Source: Mactromeris polynyma (lineage: Eukaryota > Mollusca > Bivalvia > Venerida > Mactridae). From it: DNA of 64,000 nucleotides. The translations under genes and the position numbers were made by a program. Below are positions 1 to 13,998 of this stretch, piece by piece. Numbering within the stretch: position 1 is the first letter of the stretch; each line of letters opens with the position of its first letter. Location of the stretch: positions 1,674,001 through 1,738,000 of the forward strand of contig JASFXZ010000016.1 in NCBI GenBank assembly GCA_032209605.1. The letters are read 5' to 3'. A model generated the notes under the pieces. It searched no databases. It saw only the letters and a list, made by a program, of their open reading frames with translations, and had not been told where the DNA came from.

Positions 1-524
1 AATTCGTATTATATGTTCGAAATTATATATAATACACAGTTGTGTCATTCCAATGACCTTGACCCTAAAATATCAACTTTTACGAGTTATCCAACGTAAT
101 TAGTGTTGTCATACTCTTAAGTGTACATCGAGATAAAAATCAAAGTGTTGGTTACACAAGAAGTAAGAGGACTCATCCTTGCGTAAATGTGTCTAATAAA
201 TTGAAACGAAACAAAGTAGTTACTGTGAAAGTCAGTAAAGGTGGTCCAGCATCCGCATAAACAATGAACTAACTATCTAATTGGTTACTCGACCATTATT
301 TTTATTACTTATTGATATTTTTAAACAGTGAATGAATTTAACAATGCAAACACCATCGTATAAATCATTTCGTCATTCAAATTTTCTGAAAATATTAATC
401 CACTTTGACACTCAAGTGAAATTTACGACACACTAACAACAACAATCCTGAAACCCCAGTCATAAAACAGTAATATATGGTATATTGGCCTCTTCAAAAG
501 AAAACAAAGTGACTAATAGATATA
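1..524. other. AT-rich intergenic DNA
   Basis: No open frame of note, tandem repeat or recognisable element is seen here. Confidence 0.5.
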
Positions 525-701
525 CAGTAAAACCTCAATAATAAGACCACTCTTGGACACTTGGAAACTGGTCTTCTTACTTGAGGTGATCCTAATATTG
601 AGGGTGAAAAAGAGCAAATCAGTGATAACAGGTTTTAAAATTTTGTTCTTAATTTTGATGTGGTCCTATTATTGAGGTGGTCTTTCAGTGAGTGTTTACT
701 G
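525..701 (+). mobile_element. pogo/mariner-like miniature element, copy 1
   Basis: The 177 bp element begins CAGTAAAACCTC and ends with the inverted form (TTTACTG). It is flanked by TA on both sides, as expected for Tc1/mariner/pogo target duplications. Inside the ends, CCTCAATAATAAGACCAC is matched by its near inverse around 660-680. It has no coding capacity. Related copies lie at 8707-8890, about 20766-20900 and about 56917-57080. The superfamily call is inferred from end sequence and TA flanks. Confidence 0.7.
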
Positions 702-1600
702 TATATGTATCATATTCAAGGCACGCTACTGCCTACCTCCGGGAAGCTCTGTGATACTTGCACCAGCATATATCAGGAAAACAATGACAGTATTTAAAGG
801 TAGGGCCAGCATAGTTTGAAATTTTGACAAAATCTCGTTTAGTAACTGTTATAAATATGAGAAAATCACTCGCAATTGTTTCCATACAGATTTACTCTAC
901 AACACTGCATTGTCACTTCTTTCACAAAACCACAACTACAAGCGTCCGGTACCGGTATTTTCTCTCCTGACCTACGCGCCGAGTTAGCGTCAGCACAGGA
1001 CATTTTTTAATTGGACTCGTATTTTGCAGTTCCTGGAATTTTTTAGGAATAGTTACAATGCGATGTTTTAGAGTATGTCTGTGTAAAGGCATTTACTCAC
1101 CATTTTCGCAATATTATGACTTTTACGTCTGACTGAACTTCAATTGATCTAAAATTAAATTTAGTTTGTACTTCTGGTATAACCCCATTTTAAAACTAAA
1201 CTAAACTAGATATTTTTTGGGATCATCGCATGACTGCAACATCACACGAGATAACCGGGCTCCGATATGAAGCCGATATATCGCAAGGTTTTCTCTCCCG
1301 CTGATGCATAATATTAGACATAATTATGCTCTACTGTGATTAATCAATCCAACGTTGCCCACCCTGAAACTTGAAAAATGGTTTACCACGACACCTGTCG
1401 GAGACTTACATATACAAGGGACATCAATTTTCCTTTAATGTGCGAACTCAAACTTAGAAAATTGTATTTCCATTAGCACTTTCAAACCATGGAAGGCCCC
1501 CGTGTGTCTATTAGACAAACAAGTCGATGTGAAGGAAATCTTCAGTAGCTAAAGGGACAAATACGCGAATTAAAATTTGATACAACTCTTTAAAGTAATT
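702..1600. other. Intergenic DNA, nothing recognised
   Basis: AT-rich sequence without a supported gene or repeat. Confidence 0.4.
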
Positions 1601-1775
1601 CAGTCGGACCTCGTTCCATCGAATACATCGGGTCAACCCTTTTATTTCGAATACTATATGTTTAATACATTTCAATTCAATGTGACTAAAAACATGGACA
1701 TCGGGACCTGACATTTATTCGGATGATATCAAGTATTCGGATTGAAGGCAGTCGAACAAACGAGGTCCAACTTTA
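1601..1775 (+). mobile_element. Miniature inverted-repeat element, second family, copy 1
   Basis: It starts CAGTCGGACCTCGTT and ends with the inverse of GTTGGACCTCGTTTG. Internal blocks such as ATCGGGACCTGACATTTATT and CAAGTATTCGGAT also occur in the copy at 58181-58365. It is non-coding; the 67-codon minus-strand open frame across it follows the element and is not a gene. Confidence 0.6.
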
Positions 1776-4595
1776 TTATAATAATAATGTATTATTTTCT
1801 GTTTAGTTTTTACCTGATATAAACATAAAACATAATTTTAATATAGTTAATACATCAATATATGCATTATCACTAGAAATGTATTACCCTGTATTTGTCG
1901 AGAAAAGGGAGTCTCTTTCTATCTGTTCTACCTATATTTTTCTGGCATGCACATAACTTAAATAAAATGCAATCCCATAAGCCAGTATGTAACAATCATC
2001 TCAAGAGTGTAAAACTTTAAAGTTGTTTTTTCCCAAAAAGACGAAAAACAAGTTACGTCGTTCTGGAAGTAATGTGACGATATAATTATTATTATCCTTT
2101 CAAGGAAATCCGTATTAAACCTTGACTTTCAATGTGTTCCCTTGTGAGCGATATCCAGCAACTGGTCACCAACAAAGGTTGAAACTAATATGACATGGAT
2201 GTATCAGGCAATATCCGGGAGACGACAGCAATTATCCGAATGCTATCTTTATTCTTTAGGCAATGGAACATAATGAGCAGGACGGTCATGCGGATAATCT
2301 TCTCTTGTCTCACTCTATCGAGAATATTTCTGATTTGTTGCTTTCTATGTTCCACATTTTTCACTTTAAAGATGTATCTGGCCCATCAGAACATAAAAAG
2401 TTTGAATTGGCTTCATCCAATCTTGTTGTTACGTTGTCTAAAACATCTCTAATAAGAACCATTGCAATGTATAATCGATTGAAAATATATTTTGTTACCA
2501 TATTACTAACAAACAAACCTTGTAAAATAGCCTTATTGTTAAAAAACTGTTATAATGTACAAACATCTTTCTCTTAAAAATACGGATCAGTACATTATGG
2601 GTTCATGATACTTTGACTATTAGATATATATTTTTTATGTTTGTTTAGGTTAACAAATGAACAAAAAGTAAGCTTAATATTACAGTAAAGATATGCCCTT
2701 GTGTGTGTTGATACGATATTCCGCGACCCATGGTTTTAGGTATCAACCAAAATGGTCGATCCACCGTTTTATACGCGGAAGGCATAATACATACAGTTCA
2801 AAAGATTATAATTCTGATAGTTGTTTCTTTAAACATGTGTTCATTAGTCAAACTCCCGTACCCGTAGCGCGTCCAGTATATGATGTCTACGAGTACGGGT
2901 CTCCCTTATCCCTAGACTCCGGTATTAGGGGGTCCGTGCCCCTTACCATAGCCTTTTTATTAACATCGTTGGTAGTTAAATGTCACACATTCTGATAATA
3001 CAGTATAAGAAACTTTTGAATTCCGGGTACTACAAATACGCAACAACACGGTCATTATTTTTTTAAACTATGTATAGATTCATGAAATTCTAAATTTTGT
3101 TTTATGTGTTTTCTATTAAGTACGTTTGATAAACAAGTCGAAACTAGACAGGAAGCGTATCATGATTTGTATTCCATTAAGTGTCATACTGTTATTAGAA
3201 TAAAAAGTTAATACAAAAAAGTTTTTTTCCAACTATAAGGAAGGAAGTATTCCATTTTTTATAAACGCCCGCACTGCACCAGTATGTTGAATAACCTCCC
3301 TTTAATATATGCAAATTTTAAAAACCTGTTTAAATTAATGAAATGTTACACGTACACTAAATAGTTTAATAGGAAATGTTGTAAGTTTATTTTTAGTATC
3401 CAGAAACGCACGAAGACTAACCCGAACATTGTCAAAATTGGCCGAATGTGATATCTGCGATTTGATCCTTGACCAAGGATGTGTAGAATCAAAGTACTAT
3501 GAGTGCTAATACATACAAATGTAGTGTGTAGAATCATAGTAAAAGGGGTTCTATTAGGACGAATTGTTTGGTATAGTTCGCTGTGTCGACATTGCAGAAT
3601 CACATTGCTCAGAAGTACTATTTGAAATGGTTGTTTGATAGGCAGAATAAGGGAACCGCTGTAAAATACATCTCTCCACTTCTATTTTAGATATATATCA
3701 ATATTAATAAAAATATTTTCAACAAAAACTTCAACTTTCATATTCAACATGTCATTCAGTTCATTTACTATCACTTTCTACAAAATCTACTTATCTACTT
3801 AATAGGAGATTTTCATAGGACATGTTTTTGATTCAGTTAGATAAAACAAATTAACAAACATGAACTTTGATATTGTTTTGTCTTGGTTTGTTTTTGTCTT
3901 CATTTATGCTGTACAACCAATCTTAGCATAAAATTGCAACAAATATGCTTGAGTCAGATTGCGCCGACAATCTTTTTGAAAGGTATTCCTTGTTTTATAA
4001 AATACATTTAGAAAATAATATTTTCTATTCAAAACATAGCAAAATGCAAATGTGTTATATTTTTATCGGGTGTATCATCATCGAAATCGTTCGACTATTT
4101 CGTGTCCGTGTGTTGTTTGACATAAGCCAACATGAGCATATCTAGAGTTGCTATTTTTGGCAACCGTACTGAGTAGATAAACCAGACGCGCTAATGCGCA
4201 TTGTGGCGCGTAGGTCAAAAATGTCAATTTGCAGTACGTGAAAATAAGCGATCGTTCGCTAACATTTGCCAGCAATCGTAAAGGAACGACGTGTTTTCCG
4301 GAAACGTTTGCAACCAATCGCTAACGTTTTAAGAAGGTAGTGTGCAAAGAAATCCAAAATGGCGGACGGGTTAGCGGTGAATTGATGTTTTTTGTATATT
4401 ATCGTAGTTTCTTCTTTCTATTCAGATATTTGTATCAATAAAGGGTTGTAGGGCTATGTGTCTGTACGTAGTAAATAGATTTCCGTTAAATATGTAGAGA
4501 AAATAAAAAAAATGACGATTTTCTGGCCACGAATATTTGGAACAATCGGAAATCATATCTTTTTATTTTTTTATAATATAAAATATCGATCAAAG
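1776..4595. other. Intergenic DNA, nothing recognised
   Basis: Short open frames at 2195-2577, 2693-2995, 3346-3603 and 3945-4317 have low-complexity, AT-driven translations without domain-like motifs or splice context. A slightly GC-richer stretch lies around 4170-4385. Confidence 0.4.
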
Positions 4596-4679
4596 CAGTA
4601 TGGACTGTCAATTATTTACATGCTTCACATAAAAGTATCCTAATTGGCATCTCATAAGCAGAAGCATAGCGTCGTGTAA
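4596..4679 (+). repeat. ~84 bp direct repeat, left copy
   Basis: The sequence from CAGTATGGACTGTCAATTAT to the GCGTCGTGTAA region recurs with few changes at 5066-5148, exactly bracketing the dispersed repeat at 4680-5065. The copy at 9374 lacks this flank. Confidence 0.7.
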
Positions 4680-5065
4680 TTAGTCTGATTATCAAACGAA
4701 ACTGTGATGTATTCATTATATATCTTCAACATTACTCAAATCATAGATCACTGTTGCATCCACTATATCAGGTGCGGTTAGAGAAACTGGCCTCGTAAGA
4801 TATGCGTCGTACTAGACAGCAGAAATGAAGAAAATGCAGAAAAATGATACTCATGTTGGATGTAAATTCTGGAGAAGTTGATTCAGTGTTGATTAAAAAT
4901 TCTTTAATAATTCATGTGAATTACTGAAAAAAAAAAAAAAAAAAATATTGGTGGATTTTAAAATATAAAGGTGGCTGTCTAACCACCCGTGGTGGTGAAA
5001 CATTATCGCTTTCAATATAAACATTCATTATTGATAACATGCCGGTAAACGTATGATTAATTATA
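4680..5065 (+). repeat. Dispersed ~330-385 bp repeat, copy A
   Basis: This stretch matches 9374-9703 along nearly its full length. Shared blocks include GATTATCAAACGAAACTGTG, GTCGTACTAGACAGCAGAAA, TATTGGTGGATTTTAAAATA and CATGCCGGTAAACGTATGAT. It contains a short hairpin GGTGGCTGTCTAACCACC and a poly(A) run near 4927. No coding capacity or clear terminal inverted repeat is seen, so the class is unknown. Confidence 0.7.
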
Positions 5066-5148
5066 CAGTATGGACTGTCAATTATTAACACGATTCACAT
5101 AAAAGTATCCTAATTGGCATGTCATAAGCAGAAGCATAGCGTTGTGTA
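5066..5148 (+). repeat. ~84 bp direct repeat, right copy
   Basis: Second copy of the 4596-4679 segment, placed at the other end of the dispersed repeat. Confidence 0.7.
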
Positions 5149-8100
5149 GCGGCTAGGTATACCGGTTCAGACCGGATTTTACAGAACGCCTCAGGACATT
5201 CAGTCCTCCATTATTGCGAATTGCCGAGTATTGACATCGTGCAAAAACCAAAATACACTCAATGGTCAAATTTGACTTCCCATATTTAAGAGTTTATGGA
5301 ACATTCTAGAGTATCAGTATGAAGGTGAATAATTATAATAATACATTCTCGAATGAGTCGAGTATGCATGACAACTAACGCACCGTGCGTCACCCTTGGT
5401 GACGTGTAAACAGAGTAGTTCCTCGAGATTTAACAACGGCACCGCGCGGCAAAGAATCGACAGTGGCGGTAAAGAAACGATTGTATTAAAAATTAATTCT
5501 GGTCATCTTTAATCCAGAATTAATAAAATAAAAAATAAGGTGTAGGCTCAAACTGTTGATATAAACATTATAACCGAAATACAGTCGAAAAGGCTGGTTT
5601 TCAAGGAGTGGTGCTGGAAACCTGAGAGTCTTAAATCCACTGCAGTTGCTGTATGGCACTATTCTTGTCTGATTAAATATCGTTAGAAAGGCCAAAATTT
5701 CTGTTTCAATATATCAGTAACAACTGTTAAGTCTATATCGTGCTTTGTTAAAAAACGTCAATGAAAGTCAATGTTTGGAATTATTATATTTAAATGACGT
5801 GACGTTGGTAACTCAATATTGACCACTGAATGCAGTTTGTATTTCCCTCATTCAAATTCAAGTCCCCACCATCGGATCCCGAAAATAACAGGAACGGTGC
5901 TATTTTAAGGTTACGTGGTGCTTCCCATAATGGGATGGTGTTAAACGTCACGAATTCGGGTCTATCCAAACCGGTAGTTGACATAGGCCCAGGTATTCAG
6001 CAGTATTTTGCCCAACTGAAGATTTCACAGACACAGTACCGATTTATTTTCGATGCATGCTTTATAGTAAAACAAAATAATGTAGTTTGTTGAAGGTACG
6101 CTGTCGTTCATTTGTTTTGTCAAAGAGGTGGAGACAATTAGTCCTCGAGTTCATATATATCTCGACTTTCACCAGGTAATCACATAAAATCGTTACAGTA
6201 ACAACGGGAACTGCTAATGTTCTACTTTAGAACAATTTACCACAATATACATATCATAGCGGTTCTCTTATTTGGGATCATTATTCGATGAGTGGATACC
6301 ATGTTCTGCGCCAACGTTTTGTTTAAAAAAAAGTTGAATGTCGTAAACTGTTTGACATATGAAATGATAATTACATTTCATTCACAAGATACCCTTTAAG
6401 AACCGTCTCTTATTTGGGAGAACTCTTAACTTTGCAATGTTTAACGTGCTTTACGAACGTAAAATACAGTTCAATAGTTATGAACGGACTAGTAATCGGC
6501 CAATTAAAATTTTAGCAGTCACATATTGCAATTAATTACTTTCACCTTTTCAATTAATCAATGTTCATAAACTATCGTCAAAATGAATAGTTTGTTAAAA
6601 TATTACAATTATCTCAAAAACTGAAACTTCCAATGATAGCGGTGTACCAGTAATTAGAGCGTGCAGCAGTTTGGATATCAATAAGGCCATTCAGTTTTTT
6701 CCGTCGCAGCCGTACTAACAAGGTTTTGCTATTTGCATATCAGAGTTGTGTAAACCAATCAAATCTTACGTTAATCACTTAGGCAATTTCTAATCAACCA
6801 AACAACGTGTGTAACTTTGACGTGGATTGTTTAACATTTCGATAAAGGGTACGTTACCTTACCGAAATCCACTGAATTTCGGTGAATTTACCGAAATCCA
6901 TTTTAGATCTGGAGTGATCAGCAATCTAATCAGCATTTTTTTATGTTGCACAACAAATCTTAACCTTCAAATAGCGCCGACCATCTTTTTCAAGATATGT
7001 CTTGTTTATTTTTTTTAAGCGTCAACCTAGGTTTCCGAATTCTAGAAACGAATTTGGAAAACCCACACAAAGTCATTTCGAAAAAACGCCAAGTCGGATA
7101 ATAGACGATGTATCATTTCACATGTTTTAATGAGGTTAACATGATAAAGATATAACTAACAAATTGTTTCTTTATAAACCATTAGAAGTCTAACAGAAAA
7201 AAGGGCTAGTTTTCACTCACAATTTTCAAACATGCAAGTTAACAAAATATTGACAAAAACAAATACAACTTTAACTAACGAAAAAATATTTTGTTTCTTT
7301 TTTGGTTCAAAGAGCTCACAACCTAGGCGCACGCGGACGCTTAACACAAATATAAAACGGCATGACCTTATACATCTGACATCTCCTGTTTCAATGATCC
7401 GCGGTCGGGCTTTGACGCCATACTTCTTAATATCTCGAGAAAACTTGTAAACCAACTTGCAATAATGATGATCGTATATCTTTTAAATTAGACTTTATGT
7501 GTATACATGTTTATATAAATACACACACATATTATCTAATATAAATAATATTATATATATATCTAATAAGAAGCATATCCACTTACCAGTATTGGTTTCT
7601 CCATTTCTGCATTATTCACGTGACTCTAATCTGATCAAGGCGCTAACAGCATCCGTATCTAAACACAGTTTGCTGCAGACTAATCGCAGAATTCAAAATT
7701 CAAAACTAAAAGCTCGGCGAAAACTGTAAATTATTCAACAGTTGTACAGGTACTTTATGAAATGAATGCTAAAATATTCCATAAGCATGAACTGTCAGCA
7801 GCTTCCATACGCTGTGTTCATTCTGTGTACCCGTACTTTGGTTCATTTTTTCATCTGTACGCATGAATAGGCATCTTTAAAATTATGATTATTTTATGTA
7901 CTTACAGTCAACCCATCGTTAGTCTCATTTGATTACGAGTCAATCGATAGTGGCATTCTATAATTATCCAAATCGCGCGATCCGGTAGTGTAATTAAAAT
8001 ATTTTAATTGGAAGATTCCCGTTCCTTTCAGTACAACTGTTAAAATGCTATCAATTCATCGTTCTGTGTGTATAACGTTGAGCTCTGGAGACAGTTTGTT

Positions 8101-8706
8101 GACATTTTGGTTATAAAACTAATGACCAATTCCGGTTAAAAAGCAGGGAACGGAACTACACAGCTGCAATATCAATGCCTTGCTGGATTTTCATAGCTCG
8201 TCCGGGTGTGATTAATCACGATGATATTATTTAAATAAACATCATCCAATACTTTATTAAAATTTACAATTAACTGCGACTCAGTGATAAAACAGGGGGT
8301 TCCCGCTTTTAAACATGTGCGTGTTTCTTTTTTTAAAGGACGCTTTTGATGGGTAATGTTGGTTCTGTACTGGAACGTTTTACACAATCTAGTTGGTGTC
8401 TAAAGGTTATTTACAGAAAAAAATGGGCGGAAATCCTCCGTTTCCATTTTGAGGCGTTGATAATATTCTGGCAATCAATTTTAGTACGGCCTTTAAATTG
8501 GACAGATCAAATTTGTTTTAGCACAGTATTTGCAGATAATGTTCAAAATTGATTAGCTCTACATTATAATTGGAAAATAGGCATCGGAATTTAATGGCTA
8601 AGCTTCGGGCTAGTAGTATTAAGGCTTATTGCGTTTCAATCTGTTAGCAGTTTATAACTTTGTGTTTACTTTTTCGAGGGTATAAAACGTTGTACATATG
8701 CACATA
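5149..8706. other. Intergenic DNA, no supported gene
   Basis: Open frames at 5486-5695, 5790-6093 (both strands), 6827-7018, 7213-7729 and 8172-8552 were considered. The 5830-6093 plus frame and 5790-5984 minus frame are somewhat richer in codon variety than background. I recognise no domain, and the two strands overlap, so neither is called. Confidence 0.4.
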
Positions 8707-8890
8707 CAGTACAACCTCAATAATAAGACCACCCTTTGAGACCCCTGAAAACATGTCTTGTTATTGATGTGGTTTCTATATCGAGGTTGAATAAAGAGCA
8801 GAACAGTGAAAAATGCACTTGAAAATTGTTTTTGTTTTTTATTTTGAGGTGGTCTTATTACTGAGGTGGAATTTAAGTGAGGTTTCACTG
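8707..8890 (+). mobile_element. pogo/mariner-like miniature element, copy 2
   Basis: 184 bp, starting CAGTACAACCTCAATAATAA and ending in the inverse (GTTTCACTG), with TA on each side. Same family as 525-701, with the same inner block GTGGTCTTATTACTGAGGTG near the right end. Confidence 0.7.
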
Positions 8891-9373
8891 TATATATACA
8901 TGAACTTGTACAAATCATATGAACCGTGAAACAAGATATTAACGTTACACCTGGTAAACTGAAATTAATTACATATAACGCCCGGGTTAACATGAACCCG
9001 ATTTTATATTACCCCCTCGCAGTTAAGATTATCCCACGCTCATTGAGCTAATTTGATAAAGTCCAATCATTTGTAATCATGATAAGTTAATTGAATTGAA
9101 CGATATTTCAAATGTAAATTAATATCACGTAATCACCGCGAAACACCGTCCTTCTTTCGTGGGTAATTTCTTAAGACATGATTAAAAAGATGATATTAGT
9201 TGTTATCACATGCCATTAGGAAATTTTCTAAGCGACATTTGTCTTATTGATTATTTTACTTTGTGTCAACTTTCAGACTTTGTGTATTTGAAAACTTAAC
9301 TTAGTGACTATTATTGAATATTCTTTTCTGTGAACGTTATTATTGTTATGCAGACATTATGACACTGTTATTC
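8891..9373. other. Intergenic DNA, nothing recognised
   Basis: AT-rich and without structure I can name. Confidence 0.4.
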
Positions 9374-9703
9374 AGTTTGATTATCAAACGAAACTGTGAT
9401 GTAGTCATTATATATCTTGAAAGTGGCGTCGTAAGATATGCGTCGTACTAGACAGCAGAAATGAAGAAAATGCAGAAATGATACTCATGATGAATGTAAA
9501 TCCTGGAGAAGTTGATTCAGAGTTGATTTTAAAATTCTTTATTTATACAAGTGAATTACTGAAAAAACAAAGGAACAAATATTGGTGGATTTTAAAATAT
9601 CCAGGTGGCTGTCTAACCACCCTTGGAGGTGAAACATCATCGCTTTCAATATAAACATACGTTATTGATAACATGCCGGTAAACGTATGATTGATTATGC
9701 AGT
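9374..9703 (+). repeat. Dispersed ~330 bp repeat, copy B
   Basis: Same orientation and content as 4680-5065, but without the 84 bp flanking duplication. It shows where the mobile or duplicated unit itself begins (near TTTGATTATCAAACG) and ends (near AAACGTATGATTGATTATGC). Confidence 0.7.
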
Positions 9704-10164
9704 GACGTATTTAGACATTTTTTCAAATTCTACTGATAACAAAGCTGCAGAGAAATATTTGTGAAGAACGCGTTTGTTCCCAGTTCGCGTAAGACCAATA
9801 CTATTTGTTTAAAATTCTCGTAGGCGAATCGATTATGGCTGAATTTCAATGTCAGTGTATAATAATGTATTGACATGAACATACAGTACTTTATGCATGG
9901 ATTGTTATGTGATATAAACTCGTAAATTATTCATCATTTCCGATATCTGCATCTACTGAATACCCGGAATAAATACCACGTGACGAATAAATGCGTGCAA
10001 AGCATAATTTTTAGACCTTCTGAATACATTCTCATATTTCCTGTAATTTATCATTGTCGCATTGCCACATGAAACGTTTGCCAACTGCGCAATTCCTGAA
10101 CATGTAATTCAAAACATCATGCAAACCACAACGACGTAAAGTAAAACAAAAGGACATATTAAAT
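9704..10164. other. Intergenic DNA before the satellite
   Basis: No recognised feature. The sequence grades into A/C-rich repeat units from about 10140. Confidence 0.4.
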
Positions 10165-13100
10165 AAAACAACATGCAAAACGACACAGAAAACAACACGC
10201 TAAGCAACATGTAAAACAACATGCAAAACAACAGCTATGACAACATGTAAAACAACATGTAAAACAACATATAAACAACATGCAAAACAACATGTAAAAC
10301 AACATGCAAAACAACATGCAAAACAACATGCAAAACAACAGTATGACAACATGTAAAACAACATGTAAAACAACATGTAAAACAACATATAAACAACATG
10401 CAAAACAACATGCAAAACAACATGCAAAACGACACAGAAAAACAACACGCTAAACAACATGTAAAACAACAAGTAAAACAACATGTAAAACAACATGTAA
10501 AACAACAGGTATGACAACATGTAAAACAACATGTAAAACAACATATAAACAACATGCAAAACAACATGCAAAACAACATGCAAAACAACATGCAAAACAA
10601 CATGCAAAACAGCATGCAAAACAACATGCAAAACAGCATTCAAAACAACATGCAAAACGACATAGACAACAATATGCAAAACAACATGTAAATTAACATA
10701 TTAACAACATGCAAAACAACATGTAAAACAACCTGTAAAAAAACATGCAAAAAACATGTAAAAAAACATATAAAAACATGCAACCGACACGCAAAACAAC
10801 ATGTAAAACAACATGTAAAACAACATGTAAAACAACATGTAAAACAATATGCAAAACAATATGCAAAACAACATGCAAAACAACATGCAAAACAACATGC
10901 AAAACGACACGTAAAATAACATGCAAAACAACATGTAAAACAACATGTAAAACAACATGCAAAACAACATGTAAAACAACATGTAAAACAACATATAAAC
11001 AACATGCAGAATAACATGTAAAACAACATATACACAACATGTAAAACGACATGTAAAACAACATGCAAAACAACATGCAAAACAACATGCAAAACAACAT
11101 GCAAAACGACATGTAAAACGACACGTAAAATAACATGCAAAACAACATGCAAAACAACATGCAAAACGACATGTAAAACGACACGCAAAATAACATGCAA
11201 AACAACATGTAAAACAACATGTAAAACAACATGTAAAACAACATGTAAAACAACATGTAAAACAACATGCAAAACAACATGTAAAACAACAAATAAACAA
11301 CATGCAAAACAACATCTAAAACACCATATGCACAACATGTAAAACGACATGTTAAACAGTATGCAAAACAACATGCAAATTAACATATTAACAACATGCA
11401 AAACAACATGCAAATTAACATATTAACAACGTGCAAAACAACATGTAAATTAACATATTAACAACATGCAAAACAACATGCAAATTAACAAATTAACAAC
11501 ATGCAAAACAACATGTAAAACAACATGTAAAACAAATTGCAAAAAACATGTAAAACAACATATAAACAACATGCAAAACGACACGTAAAATAACCATGCA
11601 AAACAACATGTAAAACAACATGTAAAACAACATATACACAACATGTAAAACAACATGCAAAACAACATGCAAAACAACATGCAAAACAACATGCAAAACA
11701 ACATGCAAAACGACATGCAAAACGACATGTAAAACAACATGTAAAACAACATGCAAAACAACATGTAAAACAACATGTAAAACAACATGCAAAACGACAT
11801 GTAAAATAACATGCAAAACAACATGTAAAACAGCATGTAAAACAACATGCAAAACAACATGCAAAACGACATGTAAAACGACATGTAAAACAACATGTAA
11901 AATAACATGCAAAACAACATGCAAAACGACATGAATACAACATGCAAAACGACATGTAAAACAACATGCAAAACGACATGTAAAACGACATGTAAAACAA
12001 CATGTGAAACAACATGTAAAACGACATGTAAAACAACATGCAAAAGAACATGTAAAACAACATGCAAAACGACATGTAAAACGACATGCAAAAGAACATG
12101 TAAAACAACTTGCAAAACGACATGTAAAACAACATGCAAAAGAACATGTAAAACAACATGTAAAACGACATGTAAAACGACATGCAAAAGAACATGTAAA
12201 ACAACATGCAAAACGACATGTAAAACGACATGTAAAACAACATGTAAAACAACATGTAAAACGACATGTAAAACGACATGTAAAACAACATGTAAAACGA
12301 CATGTAAAACAACATGTAAAACAACATGCAAATAACATGCAAAGCAACATATAAAACGACATGTAAAACAACATGCAAAACAACATGCAAAACGACATGC
12401 AAAACGACATGTAAAACAACATGTAAAACAACATGTAAAACAAAATGTAAAACAACATGTAAAACAACATGTAAAACAACATGCAAAACAACATGTAAAA
12501 CAACATGTAAAACAACATATAAACAACATGCAAAACAACATCTAAAACAAGATATACACAACATGTAAAACGACATGTTAAATAGTATGCAAAACAACAT
12601 GCAAATTAACATATTAACAACATGCAAAACAACATGCAAATTAACATATTAACAACATGCAAAACAACATGTAAATTAACATATTAACAACATGCAAAAC
12701 AACATGCAAATTAACATATTAACAACATGCAAAACAACATGCAAATTAACATATTAAAAACATGCAAAACAACATGCAAATTAACATATTAACAACATGC
12801 AAAACAACCTGTTAAACAACATGTAAAACAAATTGCAAAAAACATGTAAAACAACCTATAAAACAACATGTAAAACAACATGTAAAACAACATCTAAAAC
12901 AAAATGTAAAACAACATGTAAAACAACATGTAAAACAACATGCAAAACAACATGTAAAACAACATATAAACAACATGCAAAACAACATCTAAAACAACAT
13001 ATACACAACATGTAAAACGACATGTTAAACAATATGCAAAACAACATGCAAATTAACATATTAACAACATGCAAAACAACATGCAAATTAATATATTAAC

Positions 13101-13998
13101 AACATGCAAAACAACATGTAAATTAACATATTAACAACATGCAAAACAACATGCAAATTAACATATTAACAACATGCAAAACAACATGCAAATTAACATA
13201 TTAAAAACATGCAAAACAACATGTAAATTAACATATTAACAACATGCAAAACAACATGTAAAACAACATGTAAAACAAATTGCAAAAAAACATGTAAAAC
13301 AACATATAAACAACATGCAAAACGACACGTAAAATAACCATGCAAAACAACATGTAAAACAACATGTGAAACAACATGTAAAACAACATGCAAAGCAACA
13401 AGTAAAACAACATGTAAAACAACATCTTAAACAACATCTAAAACAAAATATACCCAACATGTAAAACGACATATAAACAACATGCAAAACAACATGCAAA
13501 ACAACATGTAAAACAACATGCAAAACAACAGGCAAAACAGCATGCAAAACAACATGCAAAACGACATAGACAACAATATGCAAAACAACATGTAAATTAT
13601 AATATTAACAACATGCAAAACAACATGTAAAACAACTTGTAAAACAACTTGCAAAAAACATGTAAAACAACATATAAACAACATGCAAAACGACACGTAA
13701 AATAACATGCAAAACAACATGTAAAACAACATATAAACAACATATGAACAACATGTAAAACAACGTGTAAAACAACATATAAACAACATATAAACAACAC
13801 GTAAAACAACATGTAAAACAACATATAAACAACATATAAACAACATATAAACAACATGTAAAACAACATGTAAAACAACATATAAACAACATATAAACAA
13901 CACGTAAAACAACACGTAAAACAACATGTAAAACCACATGTAAAACAACATGTAAAACAAAATATACACAACATGTAAAACGACATGTTAAACAACAT
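10165..13998 (+). repeat. 12-bp satellite (ACAACATGTAAA/ACAACATGCAAA)
   Basis: About 3.8 kb of a 12-bp unit, AAAACAACATGY. Variants include AAAACGACATGY, an ATATAAAC form that shortens the unit, and a ~24-bp form with AATTAACATATTAAC. A longer marker block containing GACATGTTAAACA recurs at about 11308, 12538, 12985 and 13965, with a partial version near 13435, giving a loose higher-order structure. Because 12 is a multiple of three and the unit lacks stops in several frames, many 60-384 codon open frames exist on both strands. Their products are pure KTTC or HVVL-type four-residue repeats, so I do not call them genes. Confidence 0.95.

Noticed and set aside
4359..4385. ATGGCGGACGGGTTAGCGGTG as a first coding exon (MADGLA)
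   Set aside because: The start context is good, but GTGAAT is a weak donor, the frame stops after eight codons, and no downstream exon can be linked.
5790..6093. Overlapping 64- and 87-codon frames on opposite strands
   Set aside because: At most one could be real. No domain or conserved motif is recognised.
10200..13969. Many open frames of 60-384 codons on both strands
   Set aside because: They are translations of the 12-bp satellite (period divisible by three, stop-poor) with no domain or start context.
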